Below, one piece after another: positions 51,574 through 60,741 of a stretch of 64,000 bases of DNA (the first letter of the stretch is position 1; every line of letters starts with the position of its first letter). The notes beneath the pieces were generated by a model. The model was not told the origin of the DNA, did no database searches, and was given only the letters and a program-made list of their open reading frames with translations. The translations under genes were made by a program, and so were the position numbers. Source of the DNA: Pseudomonas taeanensis MS-3 (GTDB lineage Bacteria; Pseudomonadota; Gammaproteobacteria; Pseudomonadales; Pseudomonadaceae); the NCBI RefSeq assembly GCF_000498575.2, contig NZ_AWSQ01000009.1, positions 421,885-485,884 of the forward strand, written 5' to 3'.

Positions 51574-52008
51574 GGTCGTGTTCCTTGTGCTGAAGTGGAG
51601 CAGACGTTACCCATCCGCTTCCTGTAGGTAAAGCGCGGCGGCTGACCGGTGAGTCAGGGATGGTGGGCTTATATAAGCGGATCATTGGTTATCGGTTTGC
51701 TGGGGCGAGTCGATTGGAGGCCCGATTGCGCTGGCATTAGCGGGTCGACAAGGCTTAATCCAGTCGATGCAGCAAGAGGAGGGCGTGTCAGCGTGTTGGG
51801 CTGATAACACTACCGCTTGGGCAGATGCAGCTGGCGAATGGTTGCGCAGCGGCGCAGCGTCAGAAGGGGTGAGCGGGGTTGTGTTGTGCCTGTTTGTGTT
51901 GTTGGTTTTTTTGCCGTTTGCTCGGCCGCGTTTTGCGGCTGCTCGCCAAGCGAGCGCGGTAGATGTCGCGCATTGGTTATAAGCGCATGAATCTTCAGAA
52001 AAAACTTT
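51574..52008. other. Intergenic region before tRNA-Ser
   Basis: About 435 bases (500 to the tRNA). A 71-codon frame at 51767-51982 ends in a hydrophobic stretch but lacks a ribosome site and is probably chance. No repeat recognised. Confidence 0.4.
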
Positions 52009-52037
52009 TTGCCTTTGGCTAACTGTTCGGCTACATT
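52009..52037 (+). promoter_or_regulatory. Likely sigma-70 promoter of tRNA-Ser
   Basis: TTGCCT at 52009-52014, 17-base spacer, TACATT at 52032-52037; the tRNA 5' end is 38 bases downstream. Confidence 0.55.
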
Positions 52038-52074
52038 AGCGCGCCTCGACAGACAGCAATGAATGTCGAGACCC

Positions 52075-52164
52075 GGTGAAGTGTCCGAGCGGTTGAAGGA
52101 GCACGCCTGGAAAGTGTGTATACGAGAAATCGTATCGTGGGTTCGAATCCCACCTTCACCGCCA
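52075..52164 (+). tRNA. tRNA-Ser (anticodon GGA)
   Basis: 90 nt including the encoded CCA. Acceptor stem GGTGAAG pairs with CTTCACC; anticodon stem CACGC/GTGTG with loop CTGGAAA gives anticodon GGA at 52109-52111; long variable arm (TATACGAGAAATCGTATC) typical of class II tRNA-Ser; T arm GTGGGTTCGAATCCCAC. Discriminator G as in serine tRNAs. Confidence 0.97.
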
Positions 52165-52177
52165 GATAGATTCAGCT

Positions 52178-52213
52178 AAAGCCCCGATAACTGAAAAGTT
52201 GTCGGGGCTTTTT
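52178..52213 (+). terminator. Rho-independent terminator of tRNA-Ser
   Basis: AAAGCCCCGATAACT / AGTTGTCGGGGCTTTTT hairpin, 13 bases after the tRNA. Confidence 0.88.
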
Positions 52214-52371
52214 GCTTTCTGGCTTTTGCTGATGCCGATAAAGTGTCGAAGCGGTTGTTGTGAGTCGAGCACGCGAGCCGAGTCTCCTTGCTGCTCGTCG
52301 GCCACTTTCACGATGTTGGGTTGGCGAAACCCTTAGATTTTCAATCCATAGCTAATGCGTTGAGGACGTTG

Positions 52372-52758
52372 ATGAGAGTAGATAGAGATGACATCCCGCA
52401 ACACCTGCGCAGCAAGAAGCGCAGCGGACGGCGGCTATGGCTTGGGCTGGGTGTCGGTGCCGTCGCTATCTGGGGGCTGGCGAGCGTGTTTGTCGGGCCC
52501 GGTGGCTATGACATTGTCCAGGTGATGAGCGGATTGCATTTTGCCGGTAAGCCCGTTTTCGGCGATGGTCCTCAGGCTGCTGTGCCAGCTGGGCAGGAAG
52601 CGAGCTGGAACGTCTCGGTTAAATCACCCGAAGAGCAGGCCCAGATTGTGCCCGGCAATCCAGGTGGTGAGGCGAATGTGGGCAGCCACACCATGCCATC
52701 AAGCGCCACTGTGCCCGTCGACCTGTATAGCAAGCCCGCTCAGAAAGGCAGCCAGTAA
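52372..52758 (+). CDS. Small membrane-anchored protein, unknown function
   Basis: 128 aa from ATG 52372 (MRVDRDDIP), with GAGGA 5 bases upstream; the frame is open 28 codons earlier, overlapping nothing useful. A basic N-terminus (RSKKRSGRR) precedes one helix (LWLGLGVGAVAIWGLASVFV), then a polar Gly/Pro/Ser-rich periplasmic tail. No family recognised. earP starts 56 bases downstream on the same strand. Confidence 0.6.
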   Translation: MRVDRDDIPQHLRSKKRSGRRLWLGLGVGAVAIWGLASVFVGPGGYDIVQVMSGLHFAGKPVFGDGPQAAVPAGQEASWNVSVKSPEEQAQIVPGNPGGEANVGSHTMPSSATVPVDLYSKPAQKGSQ

Positions 52759-52814
52759 ATTAAGCGGCTGCTTTATCAGGTGTGATGCCTGGTCATCTTC
52801 TGCCGGAGTTCCAC

Positions 52815-53948
52815 ATGCGCCCAACCTGGGACATCTTCTGTAGCGTCGTCGATAATTACGGCGACATTGGCGTGACCTGGCGCCTGGCCCGGCAGCTGGT
52901 CGCCGAGCACGATGCCGCGGTGAGGCTGTGGGTGGATGATCTGCTGGCCTTTGCTCACTTGTGCCCGGAAGCTGATGTGCGGGCCGCGCAACAATGCCGG
53001 CAGGGCGTGGATATTCGTCACTGGCCGGCGCCTTGGCTGCCTGTCGAGGCGGCGGATGTGGTGATCGAAGCCTTCGCCTGTGAATTACCCACGGCTTATG
53101 TGGCCGCCATGGCCCAACGCGCACGACCATCGTTGTGGTTGAATCTGGAATATTTGAGCGCCGAGGACTGGGTCGGTGGTTGCCATGGCCTGCCCTCCAT
53201 GCAGTCCACTGGCTTGCAGAAGTTCTTCTTTTTTCCGGGGTTTCGCCCGGAAACGGGTGGCCTGCTGCGCGAAGCCGGTTTGCTTGAGCGGCGTAGCAGT
53301 TTTCAGCAGGACCCCGCCGCTCGGCAGGCGTTCTTGCAGCGGTTGGACGTGACGCCGCTGGCGAGCGCCCGGCTGATCTCATTGTTTGCCTACGAAAACC
53401 TCGGCCTGGCCAGTTGGCTGGACGTGCTGGCGGCAGGTTCCCAGCCGACTCACATGCTGGTGCCCGTAGGCAGGGCGCTCGCGGATGTGCAAGCGTGGTT
53501 AGGCGTGAGTGGTTTGGCGGTGGGCGCCTTGCAGGTGCGGGGCGCCTTGACGGTGCAGGTGCTGCCGTTCGTCACTCAGGATGACTACGATCGCCTGCTG
53601 TGGAGCTGTGATTTCAATGCGGTGCGCGGTGAAGACTCTTTCGTGCGCGCGCAATGGGCCGGGCGGCCGTTGCTCTGGCACATTTATCAGCAGCAAGAGA
53701 ACGTCCACCTGGACAAGCTCGAAGCCTTTCTCGCGCTCTATATAAATGGCTTGTCGCCCGCCGCGAGTGCGGCGTTGACTGCTATGTGGCAGGCGTGGAA
53801 CCACGGCGAAGGCGTCGGGGAAAGCTGGTTGGCGCTGCAGCAGGTGTGGCCGGAACTGACCACGCATGCCGAGGCGTGGTGTCTAGATAAGGCCTCGCAG
53901 ACCGATCTTGCCGCAGCGCTGGTACAGTTTTACCGAAATTGGCTATGA
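52815..53948 (+). CDS. earP: EF-P arginine rhamnosyltransferase
   Basis: 377 aa from ATG 52815 (MRPTWDIFCSV), with CGGAG upstream. EarP (formerly DUF2331), GT-B inverting glycosyltransferase: Asp13 and Asp17 in SVVDNYGDIGVTWRLARQL, both known to matter in P. putida EarP, and the nucleotide-sugar segment VRGEDSFVRAQWAGRPLLWH. Transfers rhamnose from dTDP-L-rhamnose to Arg32 of EF-P. efp starts 47 bases downstream. Confidence 0.95.
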   Translation: MRPTWDIFCSVVDNYGDIGVTWRLARQLVAEHDAAVRLWVDDLLAFAHLCPEADVRAAQQCRQGVDIRHWPAPWLPVEAADVVIEAFACELPTAYVAAMAQRARPSLWLNLEYLSAEDWVGGCHGLPSMQSTGLQKFFFFPGFRPETGGLLREAGLLERRSSFQQDPAARQAFLQRLDVTPLASARLISLFAYENLGLASWLDVLAAGSQPTHMLVPVGRALADVQAWLGVSGLAVGALQVRGALTVQVLPFVTQDDYDRLLWSCDFNAVRGEDSFVRAQWAGRPLLWHIYQQQENVHLDKLEAFLALYINGLSPAASAALTAMWQAWNHGEGVGESWLALQQVWPELTTHAEAWCLDKASQTDLAAALVQFYRNWL

Positions 53949-53995
53949 TACGCGGCCTAGAAATTCCGTATCTCCATCCAAACCCGGATATTAGT

Positions 53996-54568
53996 ATGAA
54001 AACCGCACAAGAAATGAAGCCCAACAGTGTGGCTCTGATCGACGGCCAACCTTGGCTCATCCAGAAGGCCGAGTTCACCAAGTCCGGTCGTAACAGCGCC
54101 ATCGTTAAAATGAAGCTGCGCAACCTGTTGACTGGTTCCTCGACCGAGACCGTTTACAAGGCAGACGACAAGCTCGAGCCGGTCATTCTCGACCGCGTAG
54201 CTGTGACCTACTCCTACTACAGCGAGCCAAACTACGTCTTCATGGACGAAGAGTTCAACCAGTACGAGCTGAACAAAGACGACCTCGAAAGCGTCATGCC
54301 GTTCATCGTTGATGGCATGACCGACGTCTGCGAAGCCGTATTCTTCGAAGGTAAAGTGGTTTCGGTTGATCTGCCGACCACCATCGTTCGCCAAATCACC
54401 TACACCGAAGGTTCCGCTCGTGGCGATACCTCGGGCAAGGTGATGAAGCCGGCCAAGCTGAGCAACGGTACCGAAGTCAAAGTTGCCGATTTCTGCGAAA
54501 TCGACGACTGGATCGAAATCGATACCCGTACCGGCGAGTACAAGTCGCGCGCTAAAGCTCCAGTCTAA
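53996..54568 (+). CDS. efp: Elongation factor P
   Basis: 190 aa from ATG 53996 (MKTAQEMKPN), in frame with a longer open frame. Three OB/KOW-like domains. The loop residue at the tip of domain I is Arg32 in KSGRNSA, the EarP modification site, rather than the Lys used with EpmA. Rescues ribosomes stalled at polyproline stretches. Adjacent earP fits the Arg32 type. A terminator follows. Confidence 0.97.
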   Translation: MKTAQEMKPNSVALIDGQPWLIQKAEFTKSGRNSAIVKMKLRNLLTGSSTETVYKADDKLEPVILDRVAVTYSYYSEPNYVFMDEEFNQYELNKDDLESVMPFIVDGMTDVCEAVFFEGKVVSVDLPTTIVRQITYTEGSARGDTSGKVMKPAKLSNGTEVKVADFCEIDDWIEIDTRTGEYKSRAKAPV

Positions 54569-54591
54569 ATACTGGCTTTACCCGCGAACTG

Positions 54592-54621
54592 AAAAGCCCG
54601 GCCTTGGTGCCGGGCTTTTTT
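54592..54621 (+). terminator. Rho-independent terminator of efp
   Basis: AAAAGCCCGGC / GCCGGGCTTTTTT hairpin, loop CTTGGT, shortly after the efp stop. Confidence 0.88.
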
Positions 54622-54639
54622 CTGTCTGCAGATTGCTGC

Positions 54640-55596
54640 TCAACTGCGGCCTAGGCCGCTTTGCAGGGCCAGGTCCCAGGGCGGCACCGGGCCGAAGCGC
54701 GCCTTGAGAAATTCCAGCAGCAGACGACTGCGTGATCCGCTATCGCGCTCCAGGCGCAAGGCATAGATACCGCTTGGCTCTGGCGTCGGCAGGCCGTGTT
54801 CGCAGAACAGTGGCACGAGTTCACCGCGCAGCAGGTAGTCGCTGATCAGCCAGGTCGGCAAATGGGCGATGCCGAGGCCGGCGAGGGCACTGAACAGCAG
54901 GGTTTCGGCATTGTTGGCGGTCATCCGTAAGCGCTTCGGGCGATAGATGTTGAGCTTGCCAGCCTGCTCGAAGCGCCAGGCATAGGGCGGCGCCAGGCTC
55001 TCCCAGTCCAGGCCGTGGTGTTCGATCAGTTCGCTGGGAGAGCGGGGTACGCCGTACTGGGCCAGGTAGGCTGGGCTGGCGCAGGCGATCCGCACCAGTG
55101 GCGACAGGGCCGTGGCCACCAGGCGGGTATCGGCCAGCGGGCCGATGCGCAGCACCAGATCGACTTCGCCCAGGTGCGCGCCCTGCAGGTCGACGAAACT
55201 GTCGATCAGTCGTAGCTGCACATCCAGTCCCGGGTAGGCCAGGAGAAACTCGGCAATTGCCGGTGCCAGGTGACGACGGCCAAAGGGTGCTGGCGCATCG
55301 ATGCGAATCAACCCTTCCGGCGCGCTGCTCAGCGATACGGCTTCGGCGCGGGCCAGGTGCAATTCGTTTAGTACGCGCTTGGCTCGTTCGGCAAACGCCA
55401 GGCCGGCAGGGGTGACCCTGATGGCGTGGGTACTGCGGCTGAATAGCTGACTGCCGAGCGAGCGCTCCAGCGCGTCGATGCGCCGGGCGACCGCGGAAGG
55501 GGTGAGCGGATGGCGTCGGGCAGCGGCGGAGAAACTAGCGGTTTCCAGCACGTCGAGAAACAGGCTTAGCTGGTCGGTGAGAGCGTCGGGGTTCAT
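54640..55596 (-). CDS. LysR-family transcriptional regulator
   Basis: 318 aa from ATG 55596 (MNPDALTDQL). The N-terminal winged helix-turn-helix (FLDVLETASFSAAARRHPLT PSAVARRIDALE) and the C-terminal effector domain are both present. Divergent from a TauE/SafE exporter gene with 103 bases between, the usual layout of a LysR gene and its target, so it probably controls that exporter. Effector unknown. Confidence 0.9.
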   Translation of the reverse strand: MNPDALTDQLSLFLDVLETASFSAAARRHPLTPSAVARRIDALERSLGSQLFSRSTHAIRVTPAGLAFAERAKRVLNELHLARAEAVSLSSAPEGLIRIDAPAPFGRRHLAPAIAEFLLAYPGLDVQLRLIDSFVDLQGAHLGEVDLVLRIGPLADTRLVATALSPLVRIACASPAYLAQYGVPRSPSELIEHHGLDWESLAPPYAWRFEQAGKLNIYRPKRLRMTANNAETLLFSALAGLGIAHLPTWLISDYLLRGELVPLFCEHGLPTPEPSGIYALRLERDSGSRSRLLLEFLKARFGPVPPWDLALQSGLGRS

Positions 55597-55699
55597 GGTT
55601 GCTCGGCTATGCGTAAATTGCACAGCCATTGTGCGTGGCTGTGCGTTTCCATACTAGCTCCAGCTGACTAGCATGCTCGGCATCTAGATGGAGTCTGTG

Positions 55700-56455
55700 A
55701 TGAGCCTGATCGACTTTGCGCTGAATTTAATCCTGGGTGCCTTGCTGGGCACCCTCGGCGGGCTGTTTGGCATCGGTGGTGGCTTGATTGCGATTCCGGC
55801 CCTGGGCGTGTTGTTCGGCCTCGACCAACAGTTGGCGCAGGGCACGGCCTTGGTCATGGTGGTGCCCAATGTGCTGCTGGCCCTGTGGCGCTATCACCAG
55901 CGCAATCGCATCGACCTGCGCCACGCGTTGATCCTGGCGCTCAGCAGTTTCTTGTGTGCCGTGCTCGGCTCGGGCTGGGCGGTGACGCTGGATGCCGAGC
56001 GCATGCGACTGGCCTTCGTCGGCTTTTTGCTGATGCTGGCGCTCTACAACCTAGTGCGGGTTTTCTGGCGTGTCACGGCTGGCAGCACCGAGTTGCGCTA
56101 TCCCTGGCCCTGGTTGGCGCTGCTGGGAAGCGGCGCGGGTCTACTCGGTGGACTTTTTGGAGTAGGTGGCGCGGTGCTCGCTACGCCGGTGTTGACCAGT
56201 GTGTTCGGCACTACCCAGGTGGTCGCTCAGGGCTTGTCATTGGCCCTGGCGGCGCCGAGTACCGGGGTGACCCTGGCGACGTACGCCGTACATGGCCACG
56301 TCAATTGGGCGCTGGCAGTGCCCTTGGCACTGGGCGGCCTGCTCAGCATCAGCTGGGGCGTCAAACTCGCCCATGCCTTGCCGGAGCGCCTGTTGCGGGC
56401 TTTGTTCGCCGGGTTCCTGCTGCTTTGCGCCGTGTTGCTCGGGCTTAAAGTTTAA
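55700..56455 (+). CDS. TauE/SafE-family exporter
   Basis: 251 aa from ATG 55700 (MSLIDFALN), with TGGAG 7 bases upstream; an ATG four codons earlier lacks one. Eight helices; inverted repeat motifs GTLGGLFGIGGGLIAIPAL and GLLGGLFGVGGAVLATPVL are the TauE/SafE signature. Family exports sulfite, sulfoacetate or other organosulfur anions. Substrate unknown here. Its 3' end overlaps the convergent LysR gene by 11 bases. Confidence 0.88.
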   Translation: MSLIDFALNLILGALLGTLGGLFGIGGGLIAIPALGVLFGLDQQLAQGTALVMVVPNVLLALWRYHQRNRIDLRHALILALSSFLCAVLGSGWAVTLDAERMRLAFVGFLLMLALYNLVRVFWRVTAGSTELRYPWPWLALLGSGAGLLGGLFGVGGAVLATPVLTSVFGTTQVVAQGLSLALAAPSTGVTLATYAVHGHVNWALAVPLALGGLLSISWGVKLAHALPERLLRALFAGFLLLCAVLLGLKV

Positions 56456-57299
56456 AGCCTTCGACTATGTGCTCGGCCAGCGTCTCGGTCACCGGCGACT
56501 GGCTATGGGCATTGCGTAGCAGCACGATGCTGGCCGACGGCATGGGGGGCAGCCCTTCGGCCTCGCCGATGATGCGCATGTCCGGGCTGATCAGGCTTTG
56601 CAGCTGCGCGGTGATGGCCAGGCCGGCGCTGACCACCGCCATGATCGCCGACAGACTCGGACTGGTGTAGGCGAGGCGGTACTCGCGCTCCATGGCATCC
56701 AGCGCATTGCAGGCCCAGGCGCGGCAAAAACATTGTGAGTTGAACATGGCCAGCGGTAGCGGCTCCTGTTCGTGCGGGCTGAAGCCATTGGCCTCGGCCC
56801 AGACGATGCGTTCCTGGCGCAGCAACTGACCGATTTCGGTGCCCGGTTCGCGGGTGACTATGGTCAGGTCGAGGTCTTGGCGTTGCAATAGGTTGAACGA
56901 CGGCTCGCAGTGCAGCTCCACCTGGACCAGCGGGTAGGCCTGGGCGAAGCGCGACAGAATCCCCGGCATGAAGCGCATTACATAGTCATCCGGGGTGCCG
57001 ATGCGCACCGAGCCGACCATGTGCGGCTCGCGCAGGGTGGTCATCACCTCGCCATGCAGCTTGAGGATGCGCCGCGCGTATCCCAGCAGCACCTGGCCCT
57101 CGGCGGTCAGGCTGACTTGGCGGCCATCACGCTGAAACAGCGGGCGCTGCATTACGTCTTCCTCCAGGCGCTTCATCTGCATGCTCACCGCCGACTGGGT
57201 GCGGTTGACCATCTCCGCGGCGCGAGTAAATCCGCCGTGATCGGCAATCGCGACGAAGGTGCGCAGTAGTTCGCTGTCGATGCTCGGGTAGTTGGCCAT
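56445..57299 (-). CDS. LysR-family transcriptional regulator
   Basis: 284 aa. HTH FVAIADHGGFTRAAEMVNRT QSAVSMQMKRLEE at the N-terminus, effector domain after about residue 90. Divergent from the DUF1127-PhzF pair with about 96 bases between, so these are its likely targets. Convergent overlap with the exporter gene. Confidence 0.9.
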   Translation of the reverse strand: MANYPSIDSELLRTFVAIADHGGFTRAAEMVNRTQSAVSMQMKRLEEDVMQRPLFQRDGRQVSLTAEGQVLLGYARRILKLHGEVMTTLREPHMVGSVRIGTPDDYVMRFMPGILSRFAQAYPLVQVELHCEPSFNLLQRQDLDLTIVTREPGTEIGQLLRQERIVWAEANGFSPHEQEPLPLAMFNSQCFCRAWACNALDAMEREYRLAYTSPSLSAIMAVVSAGLAITAQLQSLISPDMRIIGEAEGLPPMPSASIVLLRNAHSQSPVTETLAEHIVEGFKL

Positions 57300-57395
57300 T
57301 CATCAATCTCCGAGATGCAATGCATAAGAAACATTCGTTGGATTGATCATAAGCCCAGCGCGAGACTGTCGCCAACCCCACAGGAGGGCTACGAG

Positions 57396-57629
57396 ATGAA
57401 AGGTCAAAAAGGTTATGTACTGGTCAACCATTCACCCCGGCATGGGGTGCATCTGGGTGCTTTTGTCATGGCTGCCTGGCGTCAGCTCAAACGCTGGTAT
57501 GAGCTGGCTGAGCAGCGCCGGCAACTGGCGAGTCTCAGTGATGAGGCGCTCAAGGATATCGGCTTGAGTCGTGCGGATATCCTGCCCGAAACCGAACGGC
57601 CATTCTGGGACGATCCCCTGGCCAAATAA
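57396..57629 (+). CDS. DUF1127 family small protein
   Basis: 77 aa from ATG 57396 (MKGQKGYVL), with AGGAGGG 7 bases upstream. C-terminal DUF1127 segment WYELAEQRRQLASLSDEALKDIGLSRADI; such short arginine-rich proteins have RNA-binding or phosphate-starvation roles in other bacteria, but most are uncharacterised. First gene of the pair with PhzF, 32 bases apart. Confidence 0.85.
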   Translation: MKGQKGYVLVNHSPRHGVHLGAFVMAAWRQLKRWYELAEQRRQLASLSDEALKDIGLSRADILPETERPFWDDPLAK

Positions 57630-57661
57630 ACCCATGCTCTATCCCATTCAAGGACACAACC

Positions 57662-58540
57662 ATGCAGATTGAAGTACAGATAGTGAATGCCTTCGTGGAC
57701 GGCGAGGCAGGTGGTAATCCAGCCGGCGTGGTGTTGGATGCGGATAATCTGGAGCAGTCGCAGAAACTGGCAATCGCCGCGGCGGTGGGGCTGTCGGAAA
57801 CGGCCTTCGTGTCGGGCTCCGAGAAGGCAGCCTTCAAGTTGGAGTTCTTCACCCCGTCGCGGCAGATTGCCCATTGTGGTCATGCCACTATTGCCACGTT
57901 CAGCTTGCTTCGGCAATTGGGCCGGGTGGGTGAGGGCTGGACCTCGAAAGAAACCATCGATGGTAATCGGGATATCCTGATTGCCGGGGAGATGGCGTTT
58001 ATGCAGCAACTCGCGCCGCGCTACCAGGATATCGACGCTGACTCGGCGTTGTATCAGGAGATCCTGGCCGCGCTACGCATCGATGCGCAGCAACTGATGC
58101 CCGCGGTGTTGCCGAGCGTGGTCAATACCGGCAATGGCTTCCTGGTCGTGCCGTTGCGCGACGAGGCTGCAGTGGCCGGACTGAAGCCGGATCAGGCCTT
58201 GATCGAAAGGCTCAGTGAGCAACTCGATTTGATTGGTTTCTATGTGTTTTCCAGTCAGGTGCGGGCTGCGGGGCGCGATGCGGGGGCCAGAATGTTTGCC
58301 CCGCGCTACGGCATCGAGGAAGAGGCCGCCACCGGTATGGCTGCCGGCCCCTTGGCCTGTTTTCTGCGCGATCGCCTGGGGCTGACAGCCTCGCGATTGT
58401 TGATCGAGCAGGGCTGGTTGATGCCAGCGCCATCGCCCAGCCTGATCACTGTCGATCTGCAGATTGGCGAGGCTGGTATAGAGCGTTTGATGGCGGGTGG
58501 CACAGCTCACGTCATGCGCTCGACAAACGTCAGGCTATGA
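57662..58540 (+). CDS. PhzF-family isomerase/epimerase-like protein
   Basis: 292 aa. PhzF fold: GGNPAGVV near residue 18, catalytic Glu in GLSETAFV (near residue 46), CGHAT in IAHCGHATIATF, and the second half GIEEEAATGMAAGPLACFL. Named after PhzF of phenazine synthesis, but no phenazine genes are nearby, so it is a stand-alone homolog of unknown substrate. Confidence 0.88.
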   Translation: MQIEVQIVNAFVDGEAGGNPAGVVLDADNLEQSQKLAIAAAVGLSETAFVSGSEKAAFKLEFFTPSRQIAHCGHATIATFSLLRQLGRVGEGWTSKETIDGNRDILIAGEMAFMQQLAPRYQDIDADSALYQEILAALRIDAQQLMPAVLPSVVNTGNGFLVVPLRDEAAVAGLKPDQALIERLSEQLDLIGFYVFSSQVRAAGRDAGARMFAPRYGIEEEAATGMAAGPLACFLRDRLGLTASRLLIEQGWLMPAPSPSLITVDLQIGEAGIERLMAGGTAHVMRSTNVRL

Positions 58541-58622
58541 TTGTTGGACTCTAAAGCATCGAGAACCCCTGGGTGTCGAACAAGCAACGACTGATTGGTC
58601 GGTCCGTGCGGGTCGCGAGCCG

Positions 58623-59828
58623 GTGACCCTGAACCTGTCCCTGCGCGAGGCACGTCGTTTGGCGCTGGTCGCCCAGGGCTTTACCGGGCGTCGCCCGCGC
58701 ACCGTCAAGCTGGCCCATGTCACCGGGTTGATCGAGCGTCTCGGGGTGCTGCAGATCGACTCGGTCAATGCCCTCGTGCGCTCGCACTATTTGCCGCTGT
58801 TTTCCCGCCTCGGTCCTTATGAGCAACGGCTGCTGGAGCAGGCCGCCTGGAGTCAGGGGCGGCGGCGCAGTCTGTTCGAGTACTGGGGGCATGAAGCCTC
58901 CTTGTTACCCCTGTCGTTGTATCCACTGTTGCGCTGGCGGATGCAGCGTGCGCGTAACGGTCAGGGCATCTACAAGCAGCTCGCGCAGTTTGCTCGCGAG
59001 CAGCAGCCATTGATTGTGCAGGTATTGCACGCCGTCCGCGAACGAGGTGCGCTGAGCGCCGGCAGTCTCAATCAGGGTGAGGCGCGCAGCAGTGCCTGGT
59101 GGGGTTGGAGTGCGGAAAAACATGCACTGGAATGGTTGTTCGCCGCCGGCGAGGTGACCGTCGCCGGGCGTCGTGGTTTCGAGCGTTTGTATGATTTGCC
59201 GGAGCGCGTGCTGCCGGCCGCGCTACTCGAGCAACCTGAACTGGATGCCGCCCAGGCACAGCGTCAGTTACTGCTGCGCGCGGCGCAAGCGCTGGGTGTG
59301 GCCACGGAAAAAGATCTGCGCGACTACTACCGCCTGGATGCTCGCGACAGCCAGGTTCGCCTGGCGGAGCTGCTCGAGGGTGGCGAGCTGCAAGCGGTTC
59401 GCGTGCAGGGTTGGACGCAGCAGGCTTATTGCCTGGGTGAGCCGAAGATTCCGCGCAAGGTCAGGACCAGCGCCTTGCTGTCGCCGTTCGACTCGCTGAT
59501 CTGGGAGCGCGCGCGCACCGAGCGGCTGTTCGACTTTCATTACCGCCTGGAAATCTACACACCTCCGCACAAGCGGGTGTACGGCTACTATGTATTGCCG
59601 TTCCTGCATCATGAGCGCCTGGCGGCTCGGCTCGACTTGCGCGCCGAGCGTGCGCAGCAGCGCTTGGCAGTGCACGCCGTGCATGAGGAGGTGCCGGGGT
59701 TGGATGAGGAAGGCCTGGCGGCATTGGCGCAGCAGCTTCAGTCGTTGGCCAGCTGGCTGGGGTTGGAGCATGTGCAGCTGAACTGCCCCCGCGCCAGTGC
59801 AGCGCGCTTGCGTGGCTATTTGGCGTGA
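58623..59828 (+). CDS. Winged-helix DNA glycosylase, YcaQ/AlkX-like
   Basis: 401 aa from GTG 58623 (reads VTLNLSLREAR); start uncertain because no good ribosome site is visible and the frame is open 42 codons upstream, overlapping phzF. HTH_42 family: three winged-helix repeats. The catalytic motif near residue 45 reads QID (LGVLQIDSVNALVRSHYLPL), the Q-x-D form of the YcaQ/AlkX branch that unhooks DNA interstrand crosslinks, not the Q-x-Q form of AlkZ. Ribosomal distance from pyrF is about 100 bases. Confidence 0.8.
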   Translation: MTLNLSLREARRLALVAQGFTGRRPRTVKLAHVTGLIERLGVLQIDSVNALVRSHYLPLFSRLGPYEQRLLEQAAWSQGRRRSLFEYWGHEASLLPLSLYPLLRWRMQRARNGQGIYKQLAQFAREQQPLIVQVLHAVRERGALSAGSLNQGEARSSAWWGWSAEKHALEWLFAAGEVTVAGRRGFERLYDLPERVLPAALLEQPELDAAQAQRQLLLRAAQALGVATEKDLRDYYRLDARDSQVRLAELLEGGELQAVRVQGWTQQAYCLGEPKIPRKVRTSALLSPFDSLIWERARTERLFDFHYRLEIYTPPHKRVYGYYVLPFLHHERLAARLDLRAERAQQRLAVHAVHEEVPGLDEEGLAALAQQLQSLASWLGLEHVQLNCPRASAARLRGYLA

Positions 59829-59929
59829 CAAGAGTTGGCCCGCGGTGGCCTGACGGATCGCCGGATCGGCAAGCGAGCCGCTGTTCCGTTACAATATGCG
59901 CCGAATTTTCCTTGCTTGAGAGCCTGTCC

Positions 59930-60628
59930 ATGTCCGTTTGCCAGACGCCGATCATCGTTGCCTTGGATTTCCCGACTCGTGAAGCCGCGTTGGCGCTGGC
60001 CGATCGGCTCGATCCCAAGCTGTGCCGGGTCAAGGTGGGCAAGGAGCTGTTCACCCGCTGCGGTCCGGAGATTGTCGCGGCGCTGGGTGCGAAGGGCTTT
60101 GAAGTGTTCCTCGACCTGAAATTCCACGATATCCCCAATACCACGGCGATGGCGGTCAAGGCCGCAGCCGAGATGGGCGTGTGGATGGTCAACGTGCACT
60201 GTTCCGGAGGCCTGCGCATGATGGCGGCCTGTCGTGAAACCCTGGATAAGCTCAACGGCCCCAAGCCGTTGTTGATCGGTGTGACCGTGTTGACCAGCAT
60301 GGAACGTGAAGACCTGGCCGGCATCGGCCTGGATATCGAACCTCAGGCGCAGGTGCTGCGTCTGGCTGGCTTGGCGGGGCTGGCGGGTCTGGATGGCTTG
60401 GTGTGCTCCGCCCAGGAAGCGCAGGTCCTGAAAACCAGCTATCCGCAGTTGCAGCTGGTAACCCCGGGGATTCGTCCGGCCGGTAGTGCGCAGGACGACC
60501 AACGGCGCATCCTCACCCCCCGCCAGGCACTGGACGCCGGTTCCGACTACCTGGTGATCGGTCGTCCGATCAGTCAGGCTGCCGATCCGGCCCAGGCGTT
60601 AGCCGCCGTAGTGGCGGAGCTTGCCTGA
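59930..60628 (+). CDS. pyrF: Orotidine 5'-phosphate decarboxylase
   Basis: 232 aa from ATG 59930 (MSVCQTPII). TIM barrel with IVALDFPTREAAL and the catalytic DxKxxD segment VFLDLKFHDIPNT; phosphate-binding end SDYLVIGRPISQA. Last step of UMP synthesis. Followed by queF on the same strand but with its own likely promoter. Confidence 0.96.
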   Translation: MSVCQTPIIVALDFPTREAALALADRLDPKLCRVKVGKELFTRCGPEIVAALGAKGFEVFLDLKFHDIPNTTAMAVKAAAEMGVWMVNVHCSGGLRMMAACRETLDKLNGPKPLLIGVTVLTSMEREDLAGIGLDIEPQAQVLRLAGLAGLAGLDGLVCSAQEAQVLKTSYPQLQLVTPGIRPAGSAQDDQRRILTPRQALDAGSDYLVIGRPISQAADPAQALAAVVAELA

Positions 60629-60679
60629 CGCCTTGCCGCACCTGACGGGCGTCAGCTTAGGCGTTCGTCGGTACTCGGA

Positions 60680-60709
60680 TTGCTGAACGCAATCGAAAAA
60701 CTGTATACA
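60680..60709 (+). promoter_or_regulatory. Possible sigma-70 promoter of queF
   Basis: TTGCTG at 60680-60685, 18-base spacer, TATACA at 60704-60709; about 33 bases before the queF start. By eye only. Confidence 0.4.
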
Positions 60710-60741
60710 ATTTATTTGTCTCGATCCACCAGGTTTTTGCC

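Noticed and set aside
51767..51982. 71-codon ORF before tRNA-Ser
   Set aside because: No ribosome site and a hydrophobic run that looks like chance.
52065..52200. tRNA-Ser as an attachment site for a genomic island
   Set aside because: No integrase and no direct repeat of the tRNA 3' end were seen nearby; the following genes (earP, efp) are core.
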